Shown: positions 1 through 12,950, counted from the stretch's first letter. The stretch: 64,000 nt of DNA from Photobacterium atrarenae (GCF_024380015.1 NZ_CP101508.1:1-64000), one strand, 5' to 3'. The notes: a model not told the origin generated them from the letters alone. A program made the numbers and translations.

Positions 1-1404
1 TTGTCATCTTCGCTTTGGTTGCAGTGCCTTCAACGCCTTCAGGAAGAACTCCCTGCGACAGAATTCAGTATGTGGGTTCGACCGCTTCAGGCCGAGCTTA
101 CCGATAATACGCTGACCTTATTTGCGCCGAACCGGTTTGTCTTAGATTGGGTCCGGGATAAGTACCTCAACAATATCAACCGACTGCTCAATGAATTTTG
201 CGGCAATGACGTGCCGATCCTGCGTTTTGAAGTCGGCAGCCGCCCGGTGACGGCGCCGCCGCCACCGCAGCCGGTTGCTGCCGCGCCTGTCGCCCAGCCG
301 GCGCCGGCGATGGCTGACGACGCTCCGTCGCGCCACTGGGAGCCTGCCCCGTCACCGGTACAGCCGGAGTCGCAGTCCGGTTATCGCTCCAACGTCAATC
401 CCAAGCACAACTTCAACAACTTCGTTGAAGGTAAGTCGAACCAGCTGGGGCTGGCGGCCTGTCGCCAGGTGGCCGATAATCCGGGGGCAGCTTATAACCC
501 ACTGTTTTTATATGGGGGTACCGGCCTGGGTAAAACGCACTTGCTGCACGCGGTGGGTAATGCCATTGCCGATCGCAAGCCCAATGCCCGGGTGGTGTAT
601 ATGCACTCGGAGCGTTTTGTTCAGGATATGGTCAAAGCGCTGCAGAACAATGCCATTGAAGAGTTTAAGCGCTACTACCGTAGTGTTGATGCGCTGCTGA
701 TCGATGACATCCAGTTCTTCGCCAACAAAGAGCGTTCGCAGGAAGAATTCTTCCACACTTTTAATGCCCTGCTGGAAGGCAACCAGCAAATCATCCTGAC
801 TTCAGACCGTTATCCTCGGGAGATCAGCGGGGTGGAGGATCGCCTCAAGTCACGCTTCGGCTGGGGGTTGACCGTGGCCATTGAGCCACCGGAGCTGGAA
901 ACCCGGGTCGCGATCCTGATGAAAAAGGCCGAAGACCACAATATCCGCCTGGCGGATGAAGTCGCCTTCTTTATTGCCAAACGCCTGCGCTCGAATGTCC
1001 GCGAGCTGGAAGGGGCATTGAACCGGGTGATCGCCAACGCCAACTTTACCGGTCGGGCAATCACCATTGATTTTGTCCGAGAAGCGCTGCGTGATTTGCT
1101 GGCATTGCAGGAAAAGCTGGTCACCATCGATAATATTCAGAAGACGGTCGCGGAATACTATAAAATCAAGATGGCTGATATGCTGTCCAAGCGTCGCTCA
1201 CGCTCAGTGGCCCGGCCGCGTCAGATGGCGATGGCCCTGGCCAAAGAGCTGACCAATCACAGCTTGCCGGAAATCGGCGATGCCTTTGGGGGCCGCGACC
1301 ATACCACGGTGCTGCACGCCTGCCGGAAAATTGAGCAGCTGCGTGAAGAGAGCCACGATATTAAAGAAGATTATTCCAACCTGATTAGAACCTTGTCGTC
1401 CTGA
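1..1404 (+). CDS. dnaA: Chromosomal replication initiator protein DnaA
   Basis: DnaA binds DnaA boxes at oriC, melts the origin and helps load the DnaB helicase. The 467-residue product has the usual parts: N-terminal interaction domain (about 1-85), a Pro/Ala-rich linker (about 83-125), an AAA+ ATPase with Walker A GGTGLGKT at 172-179 and Walker B LLIDDIQF at 232-239, and a C-terminal DNA-binding domain with the signature [11 protein letters not shown] near 430-440. The start is TTG at base 1; the first residues (MSSSLWLQC) match the usual gammaproteobacterial DnaA start, so the gene appears complete although its promoter and oriC lie outside the window. It is followed after one base by dnaN, suggesting co-transcription and coupled translation. 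Confidence 0.98.
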   Translation: MSSSLWLQCLQRLQEELPATEFSMWVRPLQAELTDNTLTLFAPNRFVLDWVRDKYLNNINRLLNEFCGNDVPILRFEVGSRPVTAPPPPQPVAAAPVAQPAPAMADDAPSRHWEPAPSPVQPESQSGYRSNVNPKHNFNNFVEGKSNQLGLAACRQVADNPGAAYNPLFLYGGTGLGKTHLLHAVGNAIADRKPNARVVYMHSERFVQDMVKALQNNAIEEFKRYYRSVDALLIDDIQFFANKERSQEEFFHTFNALLEGNQQIILTSDRYPREISGVEDRLKSRFGWGLTVAIEPPELETRVAILMKKAEDHNIRLADEVAFFIAKRLRSNVRELEGALNRVIANANFTGRAITIDFVREALRDLLALQEKLVTIDNIQKTVAEYYKIKMADMLSKRRSRSVARPRQMAMALAKELTNHSLPEIGDAFGGRDHTTVLHACRKIEQLREESHDIKEDYSNLIRTLSS

Positions 1405-1405
1405 T

Positions 1406-2506
1406 ATGAAATTTACCGTTGAACGCGAATATTTATTAAAGCCGTTGCAGCAGGTCTCTGGCGCCCTGGGCGGCCGACCTTCTCTGCCGATCCTGGGCAA
1501 CATTCTGTTGCAGGTTGAAGCGGGCTGCCTGTCGATGACCGGCACCGATCTGGAAGTAGAGCTGATCGCCAAAATCGCCCTGGAAGGGGATTTTGAACCC
1601 GGAGCGGTGACCGTCCCGTCACGGAAGTTTCTCGATATCTGCCGCGGGCTGCCCGATGGCGCCCCGATTGCGATTAGTCTGGAAGGCGATCGGGTGATGA
1701 TCCGCTCCGGCCGCAGTCGCTATTCCCTGACGACGCTGCCGGCAGCAGATTTCCCCAATATTGATGACTGGCAAAGTGACGTCGAGCTGACCTTGCCACA
1801 GGGCCAGTTGCGCCAGCTGATCGACAGCACCCAGTTCTCCATGGCACACCAGGATGTCCGCTATTACCTCAACGGCATGCTGTTTGAAACGGACGGCCAG
1901 CACCTGCGCTCGGTGGCGACGGACGGTCACCGGATGGCGGTGTGTGCGACGGATACCGGGCAGGCGCTGCCTGAGAAACAGATCATTCTGCCGCGCAAAG
2001 GGGTGCTAGAGCTGGTACGTCTGCTCGACACCCCGGACGCCGAAGTGGCGATCCAGATCGGTAGCTCGAACTTGCGTGCGGTGGTCCACAACTTCGTCTT
2101 TACCTCCAAGCTGGTTGATGGCCGCTTCCCGGATTATCGCCGGGTGCTGCCAAAAGGCAGCAATAAGTTTGTCGAGGCCAGCTGTGATGAGCTGCGCAAG
2201 GCGTTTTCCCGGGCGGCGATTTTGTCGAACGAGAAGTTCCGCGGGGTGCGGGTCAACCTGTCGTCGGGTGAGATGCGGATCACCGCCAACAACCCGGAGC
2301 AGGAAGAAGCGGAAGAGTTCCTGGATGTTGATTACCAAGGCGAGCCGCTGGAGATCGGCTTTAACGTCAGCTATGTGCTGGATGTACTCAATACCCTCAA
2401 GTGTGAGCAGGTCCGCTGGTCGCTGACCGATGCCACCGCCAGTGCCTTGCTGGAAGACAGTGCCCAGGACGACGCCATGTATGTCGTCATGCCGATCCGA
2501 CTCTAA
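1406..2506 (+). CDS. dnaN: DNA polymerase III beta subunit (sliding clamp)
   Basis: The 366-residue product is the dimeric ring that tethers DNA polymerase III to DNA and also binds repair and mismatch factors. Length equals the family norm for three repeated clamp folds. It starts MKFTVEREYLLKPLQQVSG and ends with the conserved MPIRL tail that contributes to the protein-binding pocket. The ATG lies one base after the dnaA stop, and recF starts three bases after its own stop, so dnaA-dnaN-recF is a tight cluster. No unusual residues were seen. Confidence 0.98.
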   Translation: MKFTVEREYLLKPLQQVSGALGGRPSLPILGNILLQVEAGCLSMTGTDLEVELIAKIALEGDFEPGAVTVPSRKFLDICRGLPDGAPIAISLEGDRVMIRSGRSRYSLTTLPAADFPNIDDWQSDVELTLPQGQLRQLIDSTQFSMAHQDVRYYLNGMLFETDGQHLRSVATDGHRMAVCATDTGQALPEKQIILPRKGVLELVRLLDTPDAEVAIQIGSSNLRAVVHNFVFTSKLVDGRFPDYRRVLPKGSNKFVEASCDELRKAFSRAAILSNEKFRGVRVNLSSGEMRITANNPEQEEAEEFLDVDYQGEPLEIGFNVSYVLDVLNTLKCEQVRWSLTDATASALLEDSAQDDAMYVVMPIRL

Positions 2507-2509
2507 GGT

Positions 2510-6023
<3,514 letters not shown>

Positions 6024-6052
6024 GCGATATTCCTGACACACCACGTCATCTA

Positions 6053-6083
6053 AAACGCCACTCGCAAGAGCGGCGTTTTTTTT
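6053..6083 (+). terminator. Rho-independent terminator after gyrB
   Basis: AACGCC and GGCGTT form a stem, extended by CTC/GAG around a GCAA tetraloop, followed by a run of eight T. It lies 30 bases after the gyrB stop. Confidence 0.85.
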
Positions 6084-6271
6084 GGCCAGCGATGGGGCGA
6101 GGGGAAGATTAGGTCAGCTTTTCTTTGAGGCACCTAGATATTTCGTTGCTGCTTGTCAGGGGGGGGATGGCGGTGCGCGTTTGATTGGTTTGCCCGGGGC
6201 AGTATGCGCGCGTTCAGCAGCAAGCACTTCTCAGAGAGTGACACTCCGGTTGGAAAATTTCAGCGTTGGGC

Positions 6272-6299
6272 CTTGAATATGTGTTGGACGACCTTATAT
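6272..6299 (+). promoter_or_regulatory. Candidate sigma-32 (heat-shock) promoter of ibpA
   Basis: CTTGAAT at 6272-6278 and CCTTATAT at 6292-6299 are separated by 13 bases, matching the sigma-32 pattern (CTTGAAA, 13-17 bases, CCCCATNT) at most positions. Predicted transcription would start near 6306, giving a leader of about 100 nt before ibpA. The match is by eye. Confidence 0.6.
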
Positions 6300-6304
6300 C
6301 TATT

Positions 6305-6402
6305 GATGAAGCCGGAGGTGCCAGAGTTTGGGCCTTGCAACGCTTGTCCGGTTGGAGAGCAGCTTCATCGACATTTTTATAGTTATTGCTTCAAAGAAGG
6401 AT
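6305..6402 (+). ncRNA. ROSE-type RNA thermometer in the ibpA 5' UTR
   Basis: The last hairpin (6385-6402) pairs the ribosome-binding AAGGA with an upstream UUGCU motif: AUU-G-CUUC, loop AAA, GAAGGAU, leaving a single bulged G (6388) opposite the Shine-Dalgarno. This is the hallmark of ROSE thermometers that control small heat shock genes. An upstream closing helix is also visible: GATGAAGC at 6305-6312 pairs perfectly with GCTTCATC at 6362-6369. By family knowledge, heating melts the weak hairpin and frees translation. Helix choice was made by eye, not by folding. Confidence 0.75.
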
Positions 6403-6409
6403 AGTTATT

Positions 6410-6853
6410 ATGCGTACATTAGATTTCACTCCTCTATATCGTTCCGCCATTGGTTTTGATCGTCTGTTTAATCAAATGGAGCAAAACCTCAACACCAATA
6501 ATGGTGGATATCCTCCGTACAATATCGAGCAACGCGGTGAGAACCAGTACCGTATTACCATGGCGGTCGCCGGTTTTGCCGAAGCCCAGCTTGATATTAC
6601 CCAGCAGCAAAATAAGCTGATTGTGCGCGGCACGCGTGAAACCCAGGATACTGACGAAGCGCGTGAGTATCTTTACCAGGGAATTGCCGAGCGCGACTTT
6701 GAGCGCAAGTTCCAGTTGGCTGATCATATGAAAGTGACCGGCGCTGATATGGAAAACGGTTTGCTGCATATCGAGCTTGAGCGCGAAGTACCGGAAGAAG
6801 ACAAACCGCGTAAGATCGCGATCAATGGCCAGCGTCTGCTGGAAAGTGAATAA
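6410..6853 (+). CDS. ibpA: Small heat shock protein IbpA (Hsp20 family)
   Basis: The product is a holdase that coats aggregating proteins and passes them to DnaK/ClpB for refolding. The 147-residue protein has a short N-terminal arm ([21 protein letters not shown]), an alpha-crystallin domain (about 35-125: [20 protein letters not shown] through the [10 protein letters not shown] strand), and a short tail. The start at 6410 is preferred over an in-frame start eight codons upstream, because AAGGA at 6397-6401 is correctly spaced and lies in the thermometer hairpin. The heat-shock promoter and thermometer indicate control at both transcription and translation. It is monocistronic, with its own terminator. 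Confidence 0.95.
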   Translation: MRTLDFTPLYRSAIGFDRLFNQMEQNLNTNNGGYPPYNIEQRGENQYRITMAVAGFAEAQLDITQQQNKLIVRGTRETQDTDEAREYLYQGIAERDFERKFQLADHMKVTGADMENGLLHIELEREVPEEDKPRKIAINGQRLLESE

Positions 6854-6892
6854 GCCGGGACTGTCTCGACTAATCATTGAATAGAGAGAGTG

Positions 6893-6918
6893 AAGGCCAG
6901 CATCATGCTGGCCTTTTT
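6893..6918 (+). terminator. Terminator after ibpA
   Basis: AAGGCCAGC, loop ATCAT, GCTGGCCTT followed by Ts. It abuts the parS site beginning at 6918. Confidence 0.85.
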
Positions 6919-6933
6919 GTTTCACGTGAAACA
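6918..6933. promoter_or_regulatory. parS centromere-like site (perfect palindrome)
   Basis: TGTTTCACGTGAAACA is the perfect 16-bp chromosomal parS sequence recognised by ParB. It is about 6.9 kb from the dnaA start, in an intergenic position. Together with the sites near 8.49 and 13.54 kb it would nucleate ParB spreading and ParA-driven origin segregation. The parAB genes are not in this window. Confidence 0.9.
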
Positions 6934-6943
6934 TGGAGTCGTA

Positions 6944-7069
6944 ATGTTCAATGATACCCCGATCAAAATGGTGACGAGAGGAGAGAAAGGGACATACGTG
7001 ATGCTGGGCACTGATCTCTCAGCGTTGTTATTACGGCATCATCAGCAGGTGTCTGGCAGTTATTTTTGA
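6944..7069 (+). CDS. Possible 41-residue small protein, unknown
   Basis: An ATG-to-TGA frame of 42 codons lies between the parS site and the avtA terminus, with GGAG (6935-6938) at a plausible ribosome-site distance. The product MFNDTPIKMVTRGEKGTYVM... is mixed in character, with no signal peptide or clear membrane segment. I recognise no family. Chance occurrence is possible because the frame is short and no promoter stands out after the ibpA terminator. Confidence 0.3.
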   Translation: MFNDTPIKMVTRGEKGTYVMLGTDLSALLLRHHQQVSGSYF

Positions 7070-7119
7070 GGGTAGGTGGGCATTGAAAGCAGGACAGCCA
7101 ACGGGCTGCCCTGGGAGGA

Positions 7120-8370
7120 TTATGAGCTCTGGTAGGCTTTCATCACTTCTTCGGCAATGATCGCAATGCCGCGCCGCATGGTCTCATCGTCCTGGACATA
7201 GTTCATACGCAAACATTCGTGACCGTGGCTCCAGTCTTCATCCAGCCCGATAAAGAAATATTCGCCGGGTACGATGAGGACGCCGCGTGCTTTGAGTCGA
7301 CGGTAGAGCGCCATGGTGGTGATTGGCAACTCTTTAAACCAAAGCCAGAGGAACATCGCGCCTTCGGGTTTGTGGATCCGGAAACGCTCATCGGTGATGG
7401 CATCTTGCAGCAGTTGGATCGCATGCTGAGATTTTTGCTGGTAGTACGGTTTAATTACCTGCTCACTCAGGCGCAGCAAGTCTTGCTGCTCAATCATTTT
7501 GTGCGCAATTGCCGGACCGATACTGCCTGGCGCCAAGCTGACCACGCCGTTCATGTTCGTCAGTGCGGTGGTGATTTCTTCACTGGCGACCACGATCCCG
7601 CAGCGAACACCCGGTAGCCCCAGTTTCGACAGGCTCATGCATAAGATGGTGTTCTCATTCCAAAACGGGGTGACGTCTTCGAAAATGATATCCGGGAACG
7701 GCATCCCATAGGCATTGTCGATGATCAGCGGAATCCCATGTTGCCGGGCAAGCTCATCCAGGTGATTGATTTCCTCATCGGTGAGCACGTTACCGGTTGG
7801 GTTCGTCGGGCGAGAGGCGCAGATGGCGCCGATGCTGTCATCGACCGTCAGTTGGTTAAAATCGACATGGTATTTGAACTGGCCGTTATCGAGCAGGGTG
7901 ATTTCCGGGCGATAAGATATAAACATCTCCTCACTGATCCCGGCATCGCCATAACCGATATATTCCGGTGCCAGCGGCAGCAGAATTTTCTTATGGCGTC
8001 CGCCTTCAAACTCACCCGCCAGTAGGTTGAACAGGTTGAAGAAGGCACTCTGGCTGCCGTTGGTCAGCGTGATATTCTTTGCCGAAATATTCCAGCCATA
8101 AGTGGCTTTGAGCAGATCCGCCAGCGCTTGAATAAAGACGTTTTTCCCTTGTGGGCCGTCATAGTTGGTCATGGCGGCTGTCAGCTCGCCACTGGTCAGC
8201 ATGGTTTCCGTGAGTTGCTTGAAATAATCGAGCATCTCCGGAATCTGGGCTGGGTTGCCGCCACCGAGCATAATGGCGTCAGGGTTACGTAAGCCGTCAT
8301 TTAAGTCATCCATTAGCTGAGTGATCCCAGAATAACGGGCAAACTTTTCTCCGAATGTAGAAAACTCCAT
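7120..8370 (-). CDS. avtA: Valine--pyruvate aminotransferase
   Basis: AvtA is a PLP enzyme that interconverts valine and pyruvate with 2-oxoisovalerate and alanine, feeding branched-chain amino acid and alanine synthesis. The 416-residue sequence is a fold-type I aminotransferase: NPTGN at about 190-194, PLP-contacting DNAYG at 218-222, and the Schiff-base lysine in SLSKLGLPG at Lys249. Length and the start MEFSTFGEKFARYSGITQLM match the AvtA family. It is transcribed toward ibpA and appears monocistronic. A perfect 7-bp inverted repeat at 8408-8428 lies about 40 bases upstream of the start and could be an operator. Confidence 0.95.
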   Translation of the reverse strand: MEFSTFGEKFARYSGITQLMDDLNDGLRNPDAIMLGGGNPAQIPEMLDYFKQLTETMLTSGELTAAMTNYDGPQGKNVFIQALADLLKATYGWNISAKNITLTNGSQSAFFNLFNLLAGEFEGGRHKKILLPLAPEYIGYGDAGISEEMFISYRPEITLLDNGQFKYHVDFNQLTVDDSIGAICASRPTNPTGNVLTDEEINHLDELARQHGIPLIIDNAYGMPFPDIIFEDVTPFWNENTILCMSLSKLGLPGVRCGIVVASEEITTALTNMNGVVSLAPGSIGPAIAHKMIEQQDLLRLSEQVIKPYYQQKSQHAIQLLQDAITDERFRIHKPEGAMFLWLWFKELPITTMALYRRLKARGVLIVPGEYFFIGLDEDWSHGHECLRMNYVQDDETMRRGIAIIAEEVMKAYQSS

Positions 8371-8407
8371 GTTTACTTCCGACCTTAGTAATTTGTTCTT
8401 CTATTTA

Positions 8408-8428
8408 GTTATACGCTAACTGTATAAC
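8408..8428. promoter_or_regulatory. Inverted repeat upstream of avtA, possible operator
   Basis: GTTATAC, seven bases, GTATAAC forms a perfect 7-bp palindrome half-site pair, 38-58 bases upstream of the avtA start codon. I could not assign a regulator. Confidence 0.4.
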
Positions 8429-8485
8429 TTGTGTGCAGTATTCAACATACCTTATTGTGCGGATGAGGGAAAGCAAGGGGATACC

Positions 8486-8501
8486 TGTTTCACGTGAAAC
8501 C
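8486..8501. promoter_or_regulatory. parS site (15 of 16 match)
   Basis: TGTTTCACGTGAAACC matches the parS palindrome except for the last base. It lies between avtA and glyS, 1.57 kb from the perfect site at 6918. The 8371-8678 stretch otherwise holds the avtA promoter region and the glyS terminator. Confidence 0.85.
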
Positions 8502-8633
8502 ATCTCAGGGGTGTGATCCGGCAGGAGAAATTCATCGGTGATGATGTCTGTAACGGAGTGATGCGGTTCGGTTTTGCTGTCAACTGGGCAGTGCGGTCGT
8601 CGGTTGGTGAAGAAAGGTACCGGTGTACAGGGA

Positions 8634-8661
8634 TAAAAAACCCCGTGCGAGCACGGGGTTG
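8634..8661 (-). terminator. Terminator of the glyQ-glyS operon
   Basis: Read on the minus strand, CCCCGTGC, loop, GCACGGGG is followed by six T. It lies about 18 bases past the glyS stop. Confidence 0.85.
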
Positions 8662-8678
8662 ATTGGGGCGAAACGGGA

Positions 8679-10748
8679 TCACTTCTGAAGCAGCGAGATA
8701 TCGGCGACTTTCAGGAATTCATTTCGCAGCAGGTTCAGCATGGTCAGGCGGTTCACTTTCAGCTGCTCATCTTCTGCCATCACCATCACGTTATCGAAGA
8801 AGGTATCGACAGATTCACGCAGGGTGGATAGCTCAGACAGGGCTTGCTGGTAATCACCTTCGGCAAATACCGGTGCCAGCGCTGCCAGCTTGGCTTCGAT
8901 TTGCTCTGCCAGGGCTTTCTCGGCTGATTCAACCAGCAGGCTGCTGTCGATGCTTGCTGCCAGCTCGCCGTCAAATTTCGCCAGGATATTACCGACGCGC
9001 TTGTTCGCTGCAGCCAGTGATTCCGCTGCATCGAGCGAACGAAAGTGACTGACGGCTTTCACGCGCTTGTCGAAGTCGGCAGGCTGGGTCGGGCGGCGAG
9101 CCAGGACAGCTTGGATCACGTCAACGCTGTGGCCTTCGTCCTGGTACCAGGTACGGAAACGACCCAGCATGAAGTCTAGTACATCGGCTTCGACATTGCG
9201 GTTGGTCAGCTTGTCGGCCAGCAGCTCGTGGGCTTTGGCGATCAGGTCGGTCAGATCCAGGTTGTAGCCTTTCTCGACGATGATCCGTAGCACGCCCAGG
9301 GCAGCACGACGCAGGGCAAATGGGTCACTGCCTTTTGGCGCCTGACCAATCCCAAAGATGCCGACCAGCGTGTCTAGCTTATCAGCCATGGCTACGGCGG
9401 CGGATACTCCGGTACTTGGCAGGCTGTCGCCGGCAAAGCGTGGCATGTATTGCTCGTTCAGGGCCAGGGCCACCTCTTCAACTTCACCGTCATGACGCGC
9501 ATAGTGCATGCCCATCACCCCTTGGGTATCGGTGAACTCGAACACCATGGAAGTCATCAAATCACATTTTGACAGCAGGCCGGCACGTTCGGCGTGCTCA
9601 ACATCGGCACCAATATGCTGGGCAATGTAGCCGGCCAGGGCCGTGATACGGTCGGTCTTGTCACGCAGGGTGCCCAGTTGCTTCTGGAACAGCACACTGT
9701 CGAGCTCAGACAGGCGCTCAACCAGCGGACGTTTGCGGTCGGTATTGAAGAAGAATTCGGCATCTGCCAAACGTGGGCGAACAACTTTTTCGTTGCCGTC
9801 GATCACTTGCTGTGGGTCGTTGGACACGATGTTGGAGACGAAGATGAACTTCGGCAACAGCTGGCCGTTGGCGTCATAGACCGGGAAGTACTTTTGATCG
9901 CCTTTCATGGTGTACACCAGGGCTTCAGCCGGAACTTTCAGGAATTCTTGTTCGAACGAGGCCGTCAGGACCACTGGCCACTCAACCAATGATGTGACTT
10001 CTTCCACCAGATCGTCTTCCAGATCGGCAATCCCGCCCACTTCCTGGGCCGCTTTCTGGGCATCCGCCAGGATTAGCGCTTTACGCGCTTCATAGTCGGC
10101 CATGACTTTGCCACGCTCTTCCAGAATCGCCGGATACTGATCAGCATGGTCAATGGTGAACTCGGCTTCGCCCATAAAACGGTGACCGCGGATCACGCGA
10201 TCCGATTCAACCCCGAGAATTGTTCCCGGGATCAGCTCATCACCGAGCAGCATGGTCAGGGTTTTGACCGGGCGAATGAACTGGGTGTCTTTGTCACCCC
10301 AGCGCATTGGCTTCGGGATTGGCAGTTTGGCCAGGGCATTGGCGGCCAGCGTAGCGATCAGTGTTTGGGTCGGTTGTCCTTTCACTGCTTGCTTATACAG
10401 CAGCCATTCGCCCTTGTCCGTTTTCAGACGCTCAGCCTGCTCAACGCCGATCCCGTTACCGCGGGCCCAGCCTTGGGCTGCTTTGGTCGGGTTGCCGTCG
10501 GCATCAAAGGCGGCGCTAACCGCCGGACCACGTTTTTCAACTACTTTATCCGGTTGGCTGCCGGCCAGGGCGGTGACTTTCAGCGCCAGGCGACGTGGGG
10601 CGGCAAACCACTGGACGCCCTGGTGGGCCAGGTCCGCCGTTTGGAGCTCGGCTGCAAAGTTGTCTGCAAAGGCTTCGGCCAGTGTGCGTAGTGCTGTTGG
10701 TGGCAACTCTTCGGTGCCAAGTTCAATCAGGAAATTTTTATCGCTCAT
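8679..10748 (-). CDS. glyS: Glycyl-tRNA synthetase beta subunit
   Basis: This is the beta chain of the bacterial alpha2-beta2 glycyl-tRNA synthetase; it recognises tRNA-Gly and is needed for charging. The 689-residue length is normal. The N-terminus ([23 protein letters not shown]) and the repeated-helix segments ([30 protein letters not shown]) are typical, with a DALR-like anticodon-binding C-terminal region. It starts nine bases after the glyQ stop on the minus strand, so the pair form one operon, ending in the terminator at 8634-8661. Confidence 0.97.
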   Translation of the reverse strand: MSDKNFLIELGTEELPPTALRTLAEAFADNFAAELQTADLAHQGVQWFAAPRRLALKVTALAGSQPDKVVEKRGPAVSAAFDADGNPTKAAQGWARGNGIGVEQAERLKTDKGEWLLYKQAVKGQPTQTLIATLAANALAKLPIPKPMRWGDKDTQFIRPVKTLTMLLGDELIPGTILGVESDRVIRGHRFMGEAEFTIDHADQYPAILEERGKVMADYEARKALILADAQKAAQEVGGIADLEDDLVEEVTSLVEWPVVLTASFEQEFLKVPAEALVYTMKGDQKYFPVYDANGQLLPKFIFVSNIVSNDPQQVIDGNEKVVRPRLADAEFFFNTDRKRPLVERLSELDSVLFQKQLGTLRDKTDRITALAGYIAQHIGADVEHAERAGLLSKCDLMTSMVFEFTDTQGVMGMHYARHDGEVEEVALALNEQYMPRFAGDSLPSTGVSAAVAMADKLDTLVGIFGIGQAPKGSDPFALRRAALGVLRIIVEKGYNLDLTDLIAKAHELLADKLTNRNVEADVLDFMLGRFRTWYQDEGHSVDVIQAVLARRPTQPADFDKRVKAVSHFRSLDAAESLAAANKRVGNILAKFDGELAASIDSSLLVESAEKALAEQIEAKLAALAPVFAEGDYQQALSELSTLRESVDTFFDNVMVMAEDEQLKVNRLTMLNLLRNEFLKVADISLLQK

Positions 10749-10757
10749 GCCACTTCC

Positions 10758-11669
10758 TTACGGGTTCTTTTTGCACATTGGGAAGCCCAGCGCTTCACGG
10801 GAGGCGTAGTAGGCTTCGGCAACTTGTTTGGTCAGGTTGCGAATTCGCAGGATGTAACGCTGACGCTCAGTCACGGAGATGGCTTTGCGGGCATCCAGCA
10901 GGTTAAAGGCATGGCCGGCTTTCAGAATACGCTCATACGCTGGCAGCGGCAGGGGTTTCTCCAGCGCCAGCAGATCCTGACACTCTTTCTCGCACTGGTC
11001 GAAGAAAGTAAACAGGAAGTCTACGTCCGCATGCTCGAAGTTGTAGGTTGATTGCTCCACCTCGTTTTGGTGGAAGATATCGCCGTAGGTGACTTTACCC
11101 AGCGGGCCATCGGTCCACACCAGATCGTAGACGGAGTCAACGCCCTGGATGTACATCGCCAGACGCTCGATACCATAGGTGATTTCACCGGTGACGGGTT
11201 TACACTCCAGGCCACCAACCTGCTGGAAGTAAGTGAACTGAGTCACTTCCATACCGTTGAGCCATACTTCCCAGCCCAGACCCCAGGCACCCAGCGTCGG
11301 GTTTTCCCAGTTATCTTCCACGAAACGGATGTCATGGATCTTTGTATCAACGCCCAAAGCTTCCAGCGAACCAAGGTACAGTTCCTGGATATTGTCCGGT
11401 GACGGCTTGATGATCACCTGGAACTGGTAGTAGTGCTGCAGGCGGTTCGGGTTTTCACCATAACGGCCATCAGTCGGGCGACGGGAAGGTTGCACATACG
11501 CTGCTGCAATCGGCTCTGGACCCAGCGCACGTAAACAGGTCATCGGGTGAGAAGTACCTGCACCGACTTCCATGTCTAGGGGTTGCACAATGGTACAACC
11601 TTGCTGGCCCCAGTAATCCTGCAGCGCGAGGATCATGCCTTGAAAGGTTTTAATATCGTATTTCTGCAT
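10758..11669 (-). CDS. glyQ: Glycyl-tRNA synthetase alpha subunit
   Basis: This is the alpha (catalytic, class II) chain that activates glycine. The 303-residue product carries the family segments [22 protein letters not shown] at the N-terminus, [18 protein letters not shown], and the motif-2 region [28 protein letters not shown]. It ends KKNP, as usual. It is promoter-proximal in glyQ-glyS. The region upstream (11670-11945, 276 bases) separates it from the divergent lipoprotein gene and should hold both promoters; I see no leader peptide or T-box there. Confidence 0.97.
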   Translation of the reverse strand: MQKYDIKTFQGMILALQDYWGQQGCTIVQPLDMEVGAGTSHPMTCLRALGPEPIAAAYVQPSRRPTDGRYGENPNRLQHYYQFQVIIKPSPDNIQELYLGSLEALGVDTKIHDIRFVEDNWENPTLGAWGLGWEVWLNGMEVTQFTYFQQVGGLECKPVTGEITYGIERLAMYIQGVDSVYDLVWTDGPLGKVTYGDIFHQNEVEQSTYNFEHADVDFLFTFFDQCEKECQDLLALEKPLPLPAYERILKAGHAFNLLDARKAISVTERQRYILRIRNLTKQVAEAYYASREALGFPMCKKNP

Positions 11670-11945
11670 TGTCAGCTTCGCGAGATTAGTGGATGAATGA
11701 ATTCAATGTAACAATCCAGTATACCCTGCATGGCTTTAGCCGAGTAGGGGCCTTGCATGTTTTTTGGTCGTGTTTCCTCTATTCCTGCCAATTGATAGGG
11801 CTTATCTGTGGTGAGGTGAAAAATCATCATAATTTTACATTGCTCTGAAGTTCTTATCGGCTAGCTTTATACAATAACCTTGCGCAGCTGCATCGCCTGA
11901 GGCGGTGGGGCGAGAACAATCACATCGATCAGAAATCGAGTAGAG

Positions 11946-12647
11946 ATGGAAACCACGATGGATAGCAAAATCACACAGACACCAAGCAAGTGGGTGCGAA
12001 ATGTCATTTTTGCCACGGCAGCGGCTGTAACGGCAACAGGTTGTAGTACGGTCAACCCTTACACTGGGGAAGAGCAAACGGCGAAAGCTTCCAGCGGTGC
12101 CTTGATTGGTGCACTGGCCGGTGCAGCGATTGGTGTTGCTTCTTCGAGCAAGAGCGATCGCGGTAAAGGTGCCCTGATTGGGGCGGCTGGTGGCGCAGCC
12201 TTGGGCGGCGGTGTCGGTTACTACATGGATGTGCAGGAAGCGAAATTGCGTCAGCAACTACAGTCAACCGGGATCAGCGTGACCCGTGATGGCGACAATA
12301 TTGTCCTCAATATGCCCAATGCAATCACTTTTGGTTTTGATCAGACCGATCTGAGCGCCGGTGCGATGAGCGCCCTGAAGAATGTGGCGCTGGTGGTGAA
12401 AGAGTATGACAAGACCATGCTAAATGTGTACGGATTCACCGACAGCTCAGGTTCGGAGTCTTACAACCAGCGGTTGTCCCAGGTCCGCGCCAGTGAAGTC
12501 AGCAATTATCTGGTGCGCGAAGGGGTTACGGCGAACCGGTTGATCACCAAGGGGATGGGCGAGTCGCATCCGATTGCATCCAATAGCTCAGAGCAGGGCC
12601 GGGCCCAGAACCGCCGGGTTGAAATTGTGCTGTCCCCAACCTCTTAA
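11946..12647 (+). CDS. OmpA-family lipoprotein with glycine zipper (YiaD-like)
   Basis: The product is an envelope lipoprotein predicted to link the outer membrane to peptidoglycan. Its N-terminal signal segment ends in TATGC, with Cys33 as the probable lipidation site (the lipobox lacks the usual Leu at -3). A Gly/Ala-rich glycine zipper follows (about 50-77: GALIGALAGAAIG and GALIGAAGGAALGGG). A C-terminal OmpA peptidoglycan-binding domain (about 110-230) contains FTDSSGSESYNQRLSQVRA and the closing motif GRAQNRRVEIV. The start could instead be the ATG at 11958, four codons later; neither has a strong ribosome site. It resembles E. coli YiaD in architecture, but orthology is not proven. Confidence 0.85.
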   Translation: METTMDSKITQTPSKWVRNVIFATAAAVTATGCSTVNPYTGEEQTAKASSGALIGALAGAAIGVASSSKSDRGKGALIGAAGGAALGGGVGYYMDVQEAKLRQQLQSTGISVTRDGDNIVLNMPNAITFGFDQTDLSAGAMSALKNVALVVKEYDKTMLNVYGFTDSSGSESYNQRLSQVRASEVSNYLVREGVTANRLITKGMGESHPIASNSSEQGRAQNRRVEIVLSPTS

Positions 12648-12667
12648 TTTCCTTTCCGTTTGGATTG

Positions 12668-12691
12668 CTGCCGCCGAAGTCTCGGCGGCAG
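12668..12691 (+). terminator. Hairpin after the OmpA-family lipoprotein gene
   Basis: CTGCCGCCGA, loop AGTC, TCGGCGGCAG is a perfect 10-bp stem, 20 bases after the stop. The following T-run is weak, so termination may be partial or Rho-assisted. Confidence 0.55.
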
Positions 12692-12735
12692 TATGTTTGC
12701 ACGCGCGCTTGTGATCGGCCCCGACATTTCCTGGC

Positions 12736-12764
12736 TTGATCTGGCTCAGGCTTCTGTTTATCAT
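12736..12764 (+). promoter_or_regulatory. Promoter of the manganese riboswitch transcript
   Basis: TTGATC (12736-12741) and TATCAT (12759-12764) are 17 bases apart. The predicted start is near 12771, exactly at the 5' edge of the riboswitch P1 helix. Confidence 0.6.
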
Positions 12765-12770
12765 GCTTGC

Positions 12771-12950
12771 TCCTTTGGGGAGTAGCCTCTCTATTTACCG
12801 AGATAATCGTCAACATAATTGAAGCAAAATCTTCATGGCGATTGTGACTCACAGTTCCCTACGTGTGAGTTTGGCGAGACCATAGGCAAACCAGCATGAA
12901 CCGGGGTGGGGCATGTGCGTTTGCTCATGGTTGATAAAAATCCTCACCCC
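12771..12950 (+). ncRNA. yybP-ykoY (Mn2+) riboswitch and expression platform
   Basis: The conserved aptamer signatures GGGGAGUAGCC (12777-12787), CGUCAACAU (12808-12816) and GGCGAGACC (12873-12881) are all present in order. P1 forms between CCTTTGG (12772-12778) and CCATAGG (12880-12886) with one mismatch. Downstream, two helices compete: GCAAAC (12886-12891) with GTTTGC (12919-12924), and GGGGTGGGG (12903-12911) with CCTCACCCC (12942-12950). They cross, so cannot both form. The second ends just before the ribosome site AAGAG (12952-12956), fitting metal-dependent control of translation. Aptamer identity is recognition; the switch model is inference. Confidence 0.88.

Noticed and set aside
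1..1404. oriC or DnaA-box cluster inside the window
   Set aside because: I found no cluster of TTATCCACA-type boxes; the origin most likely lies left of base 1.
6082..6404. Short open frames between gyrB and ibpA
   Set aside because: They overlap the promoter and thermometer leader, with no ribosome sites.
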